Position numbers and translations under genes: made by a program. Shown here one piece after another: positions 1-7,446 of a DNA stretch of 23,471 nt. The notes under the pieces are model-generated. The model worked only from the letters and a program-made list of their open reading frames with translations. It ran no database searches and was not told where the DNA came from. Source of the DNA: DQTL01 sp964396505. Its GTDB lineage: Bacteria; Bacteroidota; Bacteroidia; Flavobacteriales; Flavobacteriaceae. The stretch spans positions 1 to 23,471 of the forward strand of contig CAYNFJ010000023.1 of NCBI GenBank assembly GCA_964396505.1, written 5' to 3'. Each line of letters opens with the position of its first letter. Position 1 is the stretch's first letter.

Positions 1-200
1 TTTTGAAAAGGAATCTTCAATAAAAAATTCTTTTCAGAATCATATAAAGCAAAATAGACCTTTCCTTTATTCGATTCAATTTTTGGAATGCTAACATGAA
101 TCGAGACTCCTTTGGAAATCGTATCGGGAACAGATTCTTGTGCTCGGGATAAAAATCCCAGTAAACTCAACAACAAACTAATACTTATACGTACTAACAT
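1..200 (-). CDS. DUF2141 family secreted protein, N-terminal part (cut by window edge)
   Basis: An open frame reads leftward from an ATG at 198-200 off the left edge of the window, giving the first 66 residues. Residues 1-20 form a signal peptide (basic MLVR start, leucine-rich core, likely cleavage after SRA), so the product is exported to the periplasm or beyond. After it come a short strand (VSIHVSIPKI), then SNKGKVYFALYDSEKNFL at about residues 43-60. That matches the opening of DUF2141 domains, small beta-rich secreted proteins of unknown function common in Bacteroidota. The family assignment is from memory of this motif and rests on the N-terminus only. The gene is divergent from the sigma-factor gene, with 169 bp between the two starts. 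Confidence 0.75.
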   Translation of the reverse strand, partial: MLVRISISLLLSLLGFLSRAQESVPDTISKGVSIHVSIPKIESNKGKVYFALYDSEKNFLLKIPFQ

Positions 201-268
201 TTTCTTATAATTTAATGATTAACAATGCCCAAAAGTCCATAGTTAGCTACTTTCTCACAAAAAAAAAG

Positions 269-323
269 GGCCGAATTGTCATAAAAGTAGGCTGAATTGT
301 AAAAAGTAGGGCTATATTGTAAC
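269..323. repeat. Three imperfect ~20-21 bp direct repeats upstream of the sigma-factor gene
   Basis: Three head-to-tail copies of a GGCyGAATTGT...AAAAGTA unit start at 269, 290 and 310. The first two are nearly identical apart from a 2-base insertion (GGCCGAATTGT at 269, GGCTGAATTGT at 290). The third is degenerate (GGCTATATTGT). The 21 and 20 bp spacing is about two helical turns, so equivalent bases fall on one face of the DNA, as expected for a cooperative binding site. The last unit runs into the palindrome ATTGTAACAAT (316-326). The array is 47-101 bp upstream of the sigma-factor start. That it is regulatory is inference. Confidence 0.5.
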
Positions 324-369
324 AATTTTATAAATTACACGACTTATTTAACAAATTAACGAGCCAAAC

Positions 370-864
370 GTGACTACTGATTTAGAACAAAAGTTTATCA
401 AAGAACTGGAGGACAATCAGAATATCATCCACAAGGTCTGTAGAGCCTACACCACCAATAGCGATGATCATAATGATTTATTTCAGGAAATAAGCATCCA
501 ATTATGGAAAGCTTATGATAAATTCAGAGGAGATTCTAAATTCAGCACTTGGATGTATCGGGTGGCTCTTAATACAGCTATATCGCTGTATAGAAAATCC
601 AAAAGACGTATTCAAACAGGCGAGTTATTTGATAATACCAAGCAATTGGCCTATGAGGAATATGATGATACGACCGAACGACAACTGGCATCATTATACC
701 AAGCCATACATTCGTTAAACGATATAGAGAAAGCCTTGGTATTGCTTTATTTAGACGATAAATCATATAAAGAAATTGCGTCGTGTTTGGGAATAAGCGA
801 GGTAAATGCACGAGTCAAGATGAATCGAACAAAAACCAAGTTGAAAAAACTTTTAAACCCTTAG
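370..864 (+). CDS. RNA polymerase sigma-70 family (ECF-like) sigma factor
   Basis: This 164-residue protein has the two-domain layout of extracytoplasmic-function sigma factors. Region 2 spans about residues 10-80, with DHNDLFQEISIQLWKAYDKF followed by the FSTWMYRVALNTAISLYRK stretch that contacts the -10 element. Region 4 spans about 105-160, with a helix-turn-helix (SYKEIASCLGISEVNARVKM, then a basic helix). It would direct core RNA polymerase to a specific set of promoters. The start is GTG; no ATG lies upstream in frame, and the first internal Met falls inside region 2. No clear TAnnTTTG box precedes it, which may mean an alternative or self-dependent promoter. The next gene starts one base after the stop and is probably co-translated. 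Its target genes cannot be read from the sequence. Confidence 0.92.
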   Translation: MTTDLEQKFIKELEDNQNIIHKVCRAYTTNSDDHNDLFQEISIQLWKAYDKFRGDSKFSTWMYRVALNTAISLYRKSKRRIQTGELFDNTKQLAYEEYDDTTERQLASLYQAIHSLNDIEKALVLLYLDDKSYKEIASCLGISEVNARVKMNRTKTKLKKLLNP

Positions 865-865
865 A

Positions 866-1486
866 ATGGAAGATTTGAAACAATATAAAGACGTTTGGAA
901 ACAACAGGAACACAAAAGTTATCAGATAGATGGTGATACTATTACGAAGATGATTCACAAAAAATCATCCTCTATTGTCAAATGGATTTTTTATATCAGT
1001 CTATTGGAATTTACCGTGCTGACACTGATCAACATTTTTGTAAAACTAGAAGATAATGAAACCGAAATAGAAAATATTGGATTGAGTCATTTTATGGATT
1101 TGGTAAACCTTATTGTAGGTTATTTAATTCCCCTTATTTTTATCTATCTGTTTTATAAAAATTACAAACGCATCTCAGTTACATCTAACACGAAAGAGCT
1201 TATTCATAGTATTTTAAAAACCCGTAAGACTGTAAAATATTACATCTTTACTGTATTAATTGCTATTACTTTTACACTGTTATACAGTACTTTTGTCATA
1301 TTACACACAGATGAATATGCAAGTATTTTTAGTAATTACGGTACTAACGGACAGCTTATTATTTGGATTGTCATAGTACTGTTCATCCTTGTGGTAGATG
1401 CACTTATCTTACTGTTCTATATGTTGTTATACGGTTTTTTAATCCGCAGGTTAACTGCTAATTACAAGGAATTAATCCGTCATTAA
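866..1486 (+). CDS. Four-helix membrane protein paired with the sigma factor (possible anti-sigma or sensor)
   Basis: No family with a known function is recognised. The 206-residue product starts with a soluble, charged segment of about 35 residues. Four hydrophobic stretches follow, at roughly residues 37-59, 77-97, 124-146 and 163-192, ending in a short basic tail (LIRRLTANYKELIRH). The ATG follows the sigma-factor stop by one base, so the pair is surely one transcript and probably translationally coupled. In ECF systems the gene in this position usually encodes the membrane anti-sigma factor. Here the cytoplasmic N-terminus shows no obvious zinc-type anti-sigma motif (no HxxxCxxC), so that role is inferred from context only. 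The stop is two bases from the convergent lipoprotein gene. Confidence 0.8.
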   Translation: MEDLKQYKDVWKQQEHKSYQIDGDTITKMIHKKSSSIVKWIFYISLLEFTVLTLINIFVKLEDNETEIENIGLSHFMDLVNLIVGYLIPLIFIYLFYKNYKRISVTSNTKELIHSILKTRKTVKYYIFTVLIAITFTLLYSTFVILHTDEYASIFSNYGTNGQLIIWIVIVLFILVVDALILLFYMLLYGFLIRRLTANYKELIRH

Positions 1487-1488
1487 AA

Positions 1489-1872
1489 TCAGTATTCAAA
1501 CTTAGGTTGTCCATCTACACAAATCACTGCTGTGGGAGTTGCAGGTACTGAACAATCTGACATAATACCCCATTTGATATTAAATTGATGTTCTGCTTCT
1601 GTATAAAGTGCTACTTGATGTAAAAAATAAGCGACGTCTATACTTAAAGGATACGCTACATAACCGGTTGGTCCACCACAGGCTTTTGTTCCTATGGCTG
1701 TAAAAGTCCAATCTGCACCGTCTTCACAAGGAACACTAGAAGTTAAAGCTAATACGGCATTGTATTGTTCTTCCAATTGCTGTCTGTCCATCTCAAGTGT
1801 ATCTGTTTCGTGTGTTTGACAACTAGAGTTCAATAACAAAAGAAAAAAACCTGTCCATAATAATGATTTCAT
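1489..1872 (-). CDS. Small secreted lipoprotein of unknown function
   Basis: The 127-residue protein has a classic lipoprotein signal: a short basic start, a leucine-rich core and a lipobox ending in Cys18 (LNSSC). It should be lipidated and held on a membrane facing the periplasm, or exported to the surface. The mature part has four more cysteines (49, 65, 107 and 118), enough for two disulfide bonds. It also has a glycine-rich TKACGGPTGYVAYP segment and a C-terminal VICVDGQPKFEY. I do not recognise a named family. Its 3' end is two bases from the stop of the convergent membrane-protein gene. The 126 bp on its 5' side separates it from menB on the same strand, and no strong TAnnTTTG box is visible there. 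Confidence 0.8.
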   Translation of the reverse strand: MKSLLWTGFFLLLLNSSCQTHETDTLEMDRQQLEEQYNAVLALTSSVPCEDGADWTFTAIGTKACGGPTGYVAYPLSIDVAYFLHQVALYTEAEHQFNIKWGIMSDCSVPATPTAVICVDGQPKFEY

Positions 1873-1998
1873 ACTAAAAAGGTTTTACTTAACAGACACT
1901 TACTAAGCCTTAAAGTTGCGTTTAAATCTCAACAAACCTCTTGGCATCATCCAAAGGAGTGCCTGTAGTGATCTTTGATGGATAACAAATCAAAAAAA

Positions 1999-2820
1999 TT
2001 ACGGGAACTTAGGAAATTGTTTAAAATTGGGTTCTCTTTTTTCTAAAAAGGCGTGTTTTCCTTCTTGGGCTTCTTCCATCAAATAAAACATCAAGGTGGC
2101 ATCACCCGCCAATTGCATCAGTCCATGCTGCCCATCTAGTTCAGCATTTAAGGAACGTTTGATCATTCGCAATGCCATAGGAGAGCGTTTTTGCATAGTT
2201 TTACACCAAGCGACAGTCGTATCTTCCAAATCTTTCAAGGGCACTACCTTATTAACCATTCCCATTTTTTCAGCTTCTTCTGCCGTATATTGCTCACACA
2301 AGAACCATATTTCACGTGCTTTTTTCTGACCTACATGACGGGCTAAATAAGAAGAGCCAAATCCACCATCAAAACTACCTACTTTAGGTCCTGTTTGTCC
2401 AAATCGAGCATTGTCACTGGCAATAGTCAAATCACAAACTACGTGCAATACATGCCCACCACCAATAGCATACCCATTGACCATTGCAATAACCGGCTTA
2501 GGCAATTCACGCAAGCGTTTATGAATATCCAATACATTTAATCTAGGCACTCCATCTTCGCCAACATAACCCCCAACACCTTTGACATTTTGATCACCAC
2601 CGCTACAAAAAGCTTTATCTCCTGCTCCGGTTAATACCACTACATCTATGGCATTATCTTCCCGACATATTTCCAAAGCATCCAGTATTTCAAAATTAGT
2701 CTTAGGTCTAAAAGCATTGTACACTTCCGGACGGTTGATGGTGATCTTGGCAATACCTTCAAAAAATTCAAATAAAATATCTTCGTAGGCTTTAATGGGT
2801 TTCCAGTTTCTTTTTGGCAT
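1999..2820 (-). CDS. menB: 1,4-dihydroxy-2-naphthoyl-CoA synthase (MenB)
   Basis: MenB closes the second ring of menaquinone, converting o-succinylbenzoyl-CoA to 1,4-dihydroxy-2-naphthoyl-CoA in the cytoplasm. The 273-residue protein is a full-length crotonase-fold enzyme. It shows the CoA/oxyanion segment SGGDQ (73-77), GYAIGGGHVL (117-126), and the MenB-specific block FGQTGPKVGSFDGG (140-153). Then come KKAREIWFLCEQY and a C-terminal EGKHAFLEKREPNFKQF. The QTG at 142-144 is what bicarbonate-dependent (type I, E. coli-like) MenB has where the mycobacterial type has QTD. That comparison is from memory. The gene has a promoter-like box at 2883-2890 and stands alone. The other Men enzymes here are 5 kb away. 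Confidence 0.97.
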   Translation of the reverse strand: MPKRNWKPIKAYEDILFEFFEGIAKITINRPEVYNAFRPKTNFEILDALEICREDNAIDVVVLTGAGDKAFCSGGDQNVKGVGGYVGEDGVPRLNVLDIHKRLRELPKPVIAMVNGYAIGGGHVLHVVCDLTIASDNARFGQTGPKVGSFDGGFGSSYLARHVGQKKAREIWFLCEQYTAEEAEKMGMVNKVVPLKDLEDTTVAWCKTMQKRSPMALRMIKRSLNAELDGQHGLMQLAGDATLMFYLMEEAQEGKHAFLEKREPNFKQFPKFP

Positions 2821-2882
2821 AATATTGGCTAATTAAATAGTTAAGACTTCTAATTTTAATAAACTTTATCACTTAAGTGGCA

Positions 2883-2890
2883 CAAAACTA
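2883..2890 (-). promoter_or_regulatory. Bacteroidota -7 promoter box for menB
   Basis: On the minus strand this reads TAGTTTTG, an exact match to TAnnTTTG, placed 63 bp upstream of the menB ATG. No TTG is seen at a suitable -33 distance. It lies in the 120 bp divergent region shared with the esterase-fold gene, whose own box is at 2913-2920, so the two transcription starts are separated by only tens of bases. Confidence 0.5.
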
Positions 2891-2912
2891 TTCAAAAAAA
2901 ATAAAAAAGTGT

Positions 2913-2920
2913 TATTTTTG
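2913..2920 (+). promoter_or_regulatory. Bacteroidota -7 promoter box for the esterase-fold/C1 peptidase run
   Basis: The plus strand reads TATTTTTG, an exact TAnnTTTG match ending 20 bp before the ATG at 2941. A run of A residues occupies the spacer, and no clear -33 TTG is present. It faces away from the menB box at 2883-2890. Confidence 0.55.
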
Positions 2921-2940
2921 GGAATTATTCAACAATTATT

Positions 2941-4290
2941 ATGAAAAAAATAATTTACCTTTTTCTATTTATCAGTGCTCCGAGCCTTTTCGGTCAGCAC
3001 ATTACCCTAAAAGATTTTAATTCGATTGCGTTAGGAACCACCAGAACCTTAAAGATTTACATACCTCCCTCTTACGAAAAAGATACGACTCGATTGTATC
3101 CGTTAACCGTTCTTTTTGACGGTGATTTTTTATTTGATGTATATGTGGGCAATGCCAAGCTTTTTGCTCAACGGGACAAAGCGCCCGAACAAATCATAGT
3201 AGGGATTATTCAAAATGATCACAAAGAACGCTATACGGATTGTTCTTATGATAAAGTTTCCGGATTACCCACCGAAGATAGTGACAAATTTTACCGCTTT
3301 GTCCGTGGAGAATTATTGGACTATATGGAATCTCATTATCGTTTATCACCATTTAGAACACTGGTTGGAACGACCCTAACAGCCAATTTTATCAACTATT
3401 TTGTCATAGAAGAGGAACCGGCTTTTGATGCCTTTATCAATATCAATCCATATTATAATCCGGATATGCCTACTTTTTTAGAAAATAGTCTCAATCAGCC
3501 CAGGCGTAGTAAAATGTATTATTACCTCAACTCAGGACCCTATAACAATAAAGAAAAACATCAAAGGATTGAGCAAGTTGCCCACTTGATAACCGATATA
3601 AACAATCCTGATATCGCCTTTAAGTACGATACCTTTAAATCTACAAAAACAGCTTCAATCGGACAAGCCATACCTGCAGCATTGGCTTTTATATTCGATA
3701 TTTATTCGGCTATTTCCAAAGAGGAATTTGCCCAAAATGTTCAACACCTGTCACCTCCGGATGCGATAGATTATGTCAAGAATAAATATGTAGAAATAGA
3801 CTATCTGTTTGGTACCAATATGAAAATTAGAGAACGTGATATCTATGCGATTGAATCTATTGTAATAGATCAGGAAAATGGAGATTATTTAGCTGAATTC
3901 GGAGAAATGATTAACAAACTTTATCCGGAATCTCCTTTGAGCGATTACTATATTGGGATGTACTATGAAAAAGCTAGAAAATACAAACAAGCACTTAAAA
4001 ATTACAAAAACGGGTATGCCAAGATGGATGAGAACGGTGAAGATGCCGAAGCCTATTATCAAAACATCGAACGGGTTTTGAAAAAACAAACCGAAATGGA
4101 AGAACAGGAAGAACAGGAAAAATTAGAAAAAAAGGAAAACAAAGAAGCCTATAAAGCACAACGCGAAGCAGAAAAGGAAGCGGAGAAAGCAGCGAAAGAA
4201 GCTAAGAAAGAGGCTTGGGAAAAAGACAAAGAGGAAAGAAAAGAATCGGAAAAGAAAATGAGGGAAAAATACCGAAAAAAAGATAAGTAA
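2941..4290 (+). CDS. Secreted esterase-like alpha/beta-hydrolase-fold protein with degenerate active site and charged tail
   Basis: The 449-residue protein begins with a signal peptide (residues 1-19, ending LFGQ). A domain resembling the Fes/D-type esterases follows: RTLKIYIPPSYEK, then YPLTVLFDGDFLFD at about 53-66, then a core to about 260. Where active members carry the GxSxG nucleophile elbow, this one reads LVGTTLTANF (141-150), so Thr145 replaces the Ser and Thr147 the Gly. The usual catalytic-His region (about 230-245, TKTASIGQAIPAAL) has no histidine. A TPR-like helical hairpin (SDYYIGMYYEKARKYKQALKNYKNGY) comes at about 335-360. The last ~80 residues are a Lys/Glu/Ala-rich helix or coiled coil. 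It may be a binding or scaffold protein rather than an enzyme; that is inference. The C1 peptidase gene follows after 28 bp. Confidence 0.75.
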   Translation: MKKIIYLFLFISAPSLFGQHITLKDFNSIALGTTRTLKIYIPPSYEKDTTRLYPLTVLFDGDFLFDVYVGNAKLFAQRDKAPEQIIVGIIQNDHKERYTDCSYDKVSGLPTEDSDKFYRFVRGELLDYMESHYRLSPFRTLVGTTLTANFINYFVIEEEPAFDAFININPYYNPDMPTFLENSLNQPRRSKMYYYLNSGPYNNKEKHQRIEQVAHLITDINNPDIAFKYDTFKSTKTASIGQAIPAALAFIFDIYSAISKEEFAQNVQHLSPPDAIDYVKNKYVEIDYLFGTNMKIRERDIYAIESIVIDQENGDYLAEFGEMINKLYPESPLSDYYIGMYYEKARKYKQALKNYKNGYAKMDENGEDAEAYYQNIERVLKKQTEMEEQEEQEKLEKKENKEAYKAQREAEKEAEKAAKEAKKEAWEKDKEERKESEKKMREKYRKKDK

Positions 4291-4318
4291 TCATTTTAAC
4301 AATAAACACAAAAACAGT

Positions 4319-5431
4319 ATGCTTAAAAAAATAATATTGTTGCTAATTTTCAGCCTATCTATCAGCGCTATAGCGCAACAGTACCAATTTAAACCGGTTG
4401 TGGACTTAGAAGCTTCCAGTGTCAAAAGTCAGGGGCGTAGCGGGACTTGTTGGAGTTTTTCAACTTCTTCATTTCTGGAATCTGAAATCTACCGAATCAA
4501 TCATAAAAATGTGGATATAGCAGAGATGTATATCGTAAGAACAACCTATGACAAAAAAGCATGGAATTATGTGATGCGTCAAGGAAAAACACAATTTGGT
4601 GAAGGCGGTTTAGCACACGATGTGATACACGCTGTTGCCAAAGACGGCTTGGTACCACAAAGTGCTTTTACCGACATTTTTGGAAATGATAAGATTTACG
4701 ACCACAGTAAAGTGGTTCCTGCCGTAAAAAAAATATTGGATAGTTACATCAAAAATGACATCCATTCTGATTATCCTAATTGGCGAAAAGCTATTGACAG
4801 TATTTTGGATCAACAGATTGGTATTAAACCTAGAGAATTTGTTTTTGACAATCAAACATTTACTCCTAAGAGTTTTGCAGCATATCTTAAGATCAAACCA
4901 GAAGACTACATCAGTATCACTTCTTTTACTCATGAAAAACCGTACACGAAATTTGTGTTAAATATACCGGATAATTTTTCCAATGGCAGTTTTTATAATC
5001 TTCCGTTAGACCAGTTTGTATCGGTAACTGTCAATGCGCTTAAAAAAGGATTTACAGTAGCTCTGGATGTAGATGTTTCTGAAAAAGGATTCTCTGCCCG
5101 CTATGGACTGGCTGTAATACCTAACAATCCGGATGAATTGGAAAAATCTTTTACAGAAATTGTACCTGAGAAAAAAATAACACCTGAATATAGACAACGT
5201 GAATTTGAAAATTACAATACTACCGATGATCACTTGATGCATATTACCGGATTGGTGAAAGATCAGAAAGGAAATCTATATTTCAAAGTGAAAAATTCTT
5301 GGGGTAGCAACAGTGCTCGTGTAGGAAATAACGGCTATATTTATATGTCAATACCATACTTCAAACTCAAAGCTATTTCCATACTATTACACAAAGATGC
5401 ACTGGATTCCAATTTAAAAATTGTTGAATAA
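4319..5431 (+). CDS. Secreted C1 (papain/bleomycin hydrolase-like) cysteine peptidase
   Basis: The 370-residue protein has a signal peptide (residues 1-20, ending AIAQ), so it works outside the cytoplasm. The active site fits peptidase family C1, subfamily C1B (bleomycin hydrolase/PepC-like). The oxyanion Gln38 and nucleophile Cys44 lie in SQGRSGTCWSFSTSSFLESE (37-56). The His is in DHLMHITG (H305 aligns with the THAMxLTG pattern). The Asn is in FKVKNSWGS (N326). All catalytic residues are present, so it should be active as an amino- or endopeptidase. Known C1B enzymes are mostly cytoplasmic, so an exported copy suggests a role in peptide feeding or envelope turnover. It follows the esterase-fold gene by 28 bp, and its last 11 bases overlap the next gene. 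Confidence 0.92.
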   Translation: MLKKIILLLIFSLSISAIAQQYQFKPVVDLEASSVKSQGRSGTCWSFSTSSFLESEIYRINHKNVDIAEMYIVRTTYDKKAWNYVMRQGKTQFGEGGLAHDVIHAVAKDGLVPQSAFTDIFGNDKIYDHSKVVPAVKKILDSYIKNDIHSDYPNWRKAIDSILDQQIGIKPREFVFDNQTFTPKSFAAYLKIKPEDYISITSFTHEKPYTKFVLNIPDNFSNGSFYNLPLDQFVSVTVNALKKGFTVALDVDVSEKGFSARYGLAVIPNNPDELEKSFTEIVPEKKITPEYRQREFENYNTTDDHLMHITGLVKDQKGNLYFKVKNSWGSNSARVGNNGYIYMSIPYFKLKAISILLHKDALDSNLKIVE

Positions 5432-6512
5432 TTTGTACGCAATTATTGATATAGAAACCACCGGAGGCAGCATCTATGATGAGCGAATTACTGAAATAGC
5501 TATCTACCGGTATGACGGTCACGGCATTGTAGATCAGTTTTCCAGTCTAGTCAATCCGGAGCGCAAGATTCAAGCCTTTGTCGTCAAACTCACAGGCATC
5601 ACCGATGCTATGGTCAAAAAAGCACCAAAGTTTCACGAAATAGCCAAACGTGTCGTTGAAATTACAGAAAACTGCATCTTTGTAGCACATAATGCCGATT
5701 TTGATTACCGTGTGATACGAAAAGAATTCAAAGAACTGGGCTATGATTATCTTAGAGATACATTGGATACCGTTCAACTGAGTAAAAATTTGATTCCCGA
5801 TATGCCTTCTTACAGCTTAGGGAAGCTTTGCAAATCATTGGGAATTCCGGTTGCCAACCGGCACAGAGCCGATGGTGACGCCTATGCCACAGTTAGCCTA
5901 TTGGAATTATTATTACAAAAAGACGAACAAAAGAATATTATCACGACTAGTATTAAGGATGCTGCCATTACGATTAGAAAAGAAAAATTAAGTGCTGCCA
6001 TTAAAGAAGTACCGGCTAAAACAGGTGTTTTTTATATTCATCAAAGCAATGGGCGCGTGATGTATATTGGCAAAGGAAAAAATATGCGTAGCAAACTCAG
6101 TCAATTGCTAGCCAAAAATTCTAAAAAAGCACTGAGTATTCAAAACAAACTGGCTTCTGTCAGCTACGACGAAACCGGCAATTACGTTATGGCTCGATTG
6201 CTGTTTAACAAAGAAGTGGCTATTCACAAACCCCGATATAACAGTAATTATTATCACTTGGCAAAACCGGTAGAGTTTAATCATGCTGATATGATTCTTT
6301 TGGGTAGAGGCCGAAAAACAGGTGAAAAATCGGTGGTATTGATTGAAAAAGGAAGTTTAAACGGTTTTACTTTTATTGATTTGGAATATCAAATCACCAA
6401 CATAGATGTACTCAAAAACCTATTGACACCCCTAGAAGATAGTTTGGATAATCGATATATTATTAAAAGCAGTATATTGAAAAATCGTATTGATAAAATA
6501 ATACGATTGTAA
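5421..6512 (+). CDS. DnaQ-like 3'-5' exonuclease fused to a GIY-YIG domain
   Basis: The 363-residue protein joins two nuclease modules. Residues 5-165 are a DEDDh exonuclease like the DNA polymerase III epsilon subunit: Exo I DIETTG (D10, E12), Exo II VAHNADFDY (88-96), Exo III HRADGDAYAT (148-157). Residues ~200-275 are a UvrC/Cho-type GIY-YIG domain: GVFYI (202-206), MYIGKGKNMRSKL (214-226, with the catalytic-type Arg) and HKPRYN. The usual metal-binding Glu seems to be replaced by Phe262 (RLLFNKEV). A further ~90 residues have no recognised domain. This architecture is known in Bacteroidota and is presumed to act in DNA repair. The start must be a TTG (5421, 5424 or 5433), because any later Met would remove Exo I. 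It overlaps the peptidase stop, so translation is probably coupled. Confidence 0.9.
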   Translation: MLNNLYAIIDIETTGGSIYDERITEIAIYRYDGHGIVDQFSSLVNPERKIQAFVVKLTGITDAMVKKAPKFHEIAKRVVEITENCIFVAHNADFDYRVIRKEFKELGYDYLRDTLDTVQLSKNLIPDMPSYSLGKLCKSLGIPVANRHRADGDAYATVSLLELLLQKDEQKNIITTSIKDAAITIRKEKLSAAIKEVPAKTGVFYIHQSNGRVMYIGKGKNMRSKLSQLLAKNSKKALSIQNKLASVSYDETGNYVMARLLFNKEVAIHKPRYNSNYYHLAKPVEFNHADMILLGRGRKTGEKSVVLIEKGSLNGFTFIDLEYQITNIDVLKNLLTPLEDSLDNRYIIKSSILKNRIDKIIRL

Positions 6513-6528
6513 AAACTAAGCTTAATCT

Positions 6529-7446
6529 ATGAAATACCTCGTCTGTATTGCCGGACCTACCGCTATTGGTAAAACCAGCTTAAGTATCGCTTTGGCACAA
6601 CACTTTTCAACTGAGATTATCTCTTGTGATTCCCGTCAATTTTATAAAGAAATGCAGATAGGAACTGCCGTGCCTACTAAAGAAGAATTGAACAGTGTAA
6701 AGCACCATTTTATTCAGAATGTCAGCATGCACGATACGTATAATGTGGGACAATACGAAAAAGAAGCCTTGCACAAACTGGACAGCCTTTTTAAAAAGCA
6801 TAATTTGGTAATTCTAATTGGTGGTAGCGGCTTGTATTTTGATGCGGTTATCAAGGGATTGGATTACTTTCCGGAGGTAGCTCCACATATCCGAAAACAG
6901 CTCAATGCGCAATTACAAAAAGAGGGTATCACAGCACTACAAGCGCAATTGGAATACCTAGATCCAAAGAGTTTTCAATCCATCGATATACAAAATCCGC
7001 ATCGTGTGATTAGAGCCTTGGAAATATGTTTGGGCACTGATAAGCCCTATTCATATTATAAAAATCGAATAAAAACTCCTCGAAATTTTACACCTATTAA
7101 AATAGGATTAGACGCAGATCGTAGTATCATTTATAAACGTATCGAACAGCGCGTGGATCTTATGATGGAAGAAGGCTTGGAAGAAGAAGCTAAAAAACTA
7201 CATCCTTACAAACACCTAAACGCCTTACAAACAGTTGGATACAAAGAGTTGTTCGATTATTTTGATGGAAAAACTACTTTGGATTTTGCCATTTCTGAAA
7301 TCAAAAAAAATACGCGCCGTTTTGCCAAAAGACAAAATACTTGGTTTAAAAAAGACAAGGAAATACAATGGTTTGATTACCAAACCAATAAAAAAAGCAT
7401 CATAGAATATATTGAAAAAAATATGCGTTTAAAGGAATCTTCCTAA
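6529..7446 (+). CDS. miaA: tRNA dimethylallyltransferase (MiaA)
   Basis: MiaA transfers a dimethylallyl group to N6 of adenosine 37 in tRNAs that read codons starting with U. The 305-residue protein is full length. It has the P-loop GPTAIGKTS (9-17), then the family signature SCDSRQFYKEMQIGTAVPTKEE (starting near residue 34), GGSGLYFDAVIKGLD, the HRVIRALEI tRNA-binding stretch, and a C-terminal LQTVGYKELFDYF followed by a basic TRRFAKRQNTWFKK region. The ATG lies 16 bp after the exonuclease/GIY-YIG gene, so it is likely in the same transcript. The last 18 bp overlap the 3' end of the convergent menF. Nothing looks degenerate. Confidence 0.97.
   Translation: MKYLVCIAGPTAIGKTSLSIALAQHFSTEIISCDSRQFYKEMQIGTAVPTKEELNSVKHHFIQNVSMHDTYNVGQYEKEALHKLDSLFKKHNLVILIGGSGLYFDAVIKGLDYFPEVAPHIRKQLNAQLQKEGITALQAQLEYLDPKSFQSIDIQNPHRVIRALEICLGTDKPYSYYKNRIKTPRNFTPIKIGLDADRSIIYKRIEQRVDLMMEEGLEEEAKKLHPYKHLNALQTVGYKELFDYFDGKTTLDFAISEIKKNTRRFAKRQNTWFKKDKEIQWFDYQTNKKSIIEYIEKNMRLKESS

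Noticed and set aside
1922..1996. A minus-strand stretch between the small lipoprotein and menB reads like a protein end (ITTGTPLDDAKRFVEI then stop).
   Set aside because: It has no start codon and the frame is closed again about 26 codons upstream. I recognise no family. It could be a gene remnant or chance, and I cannot tell without a search.
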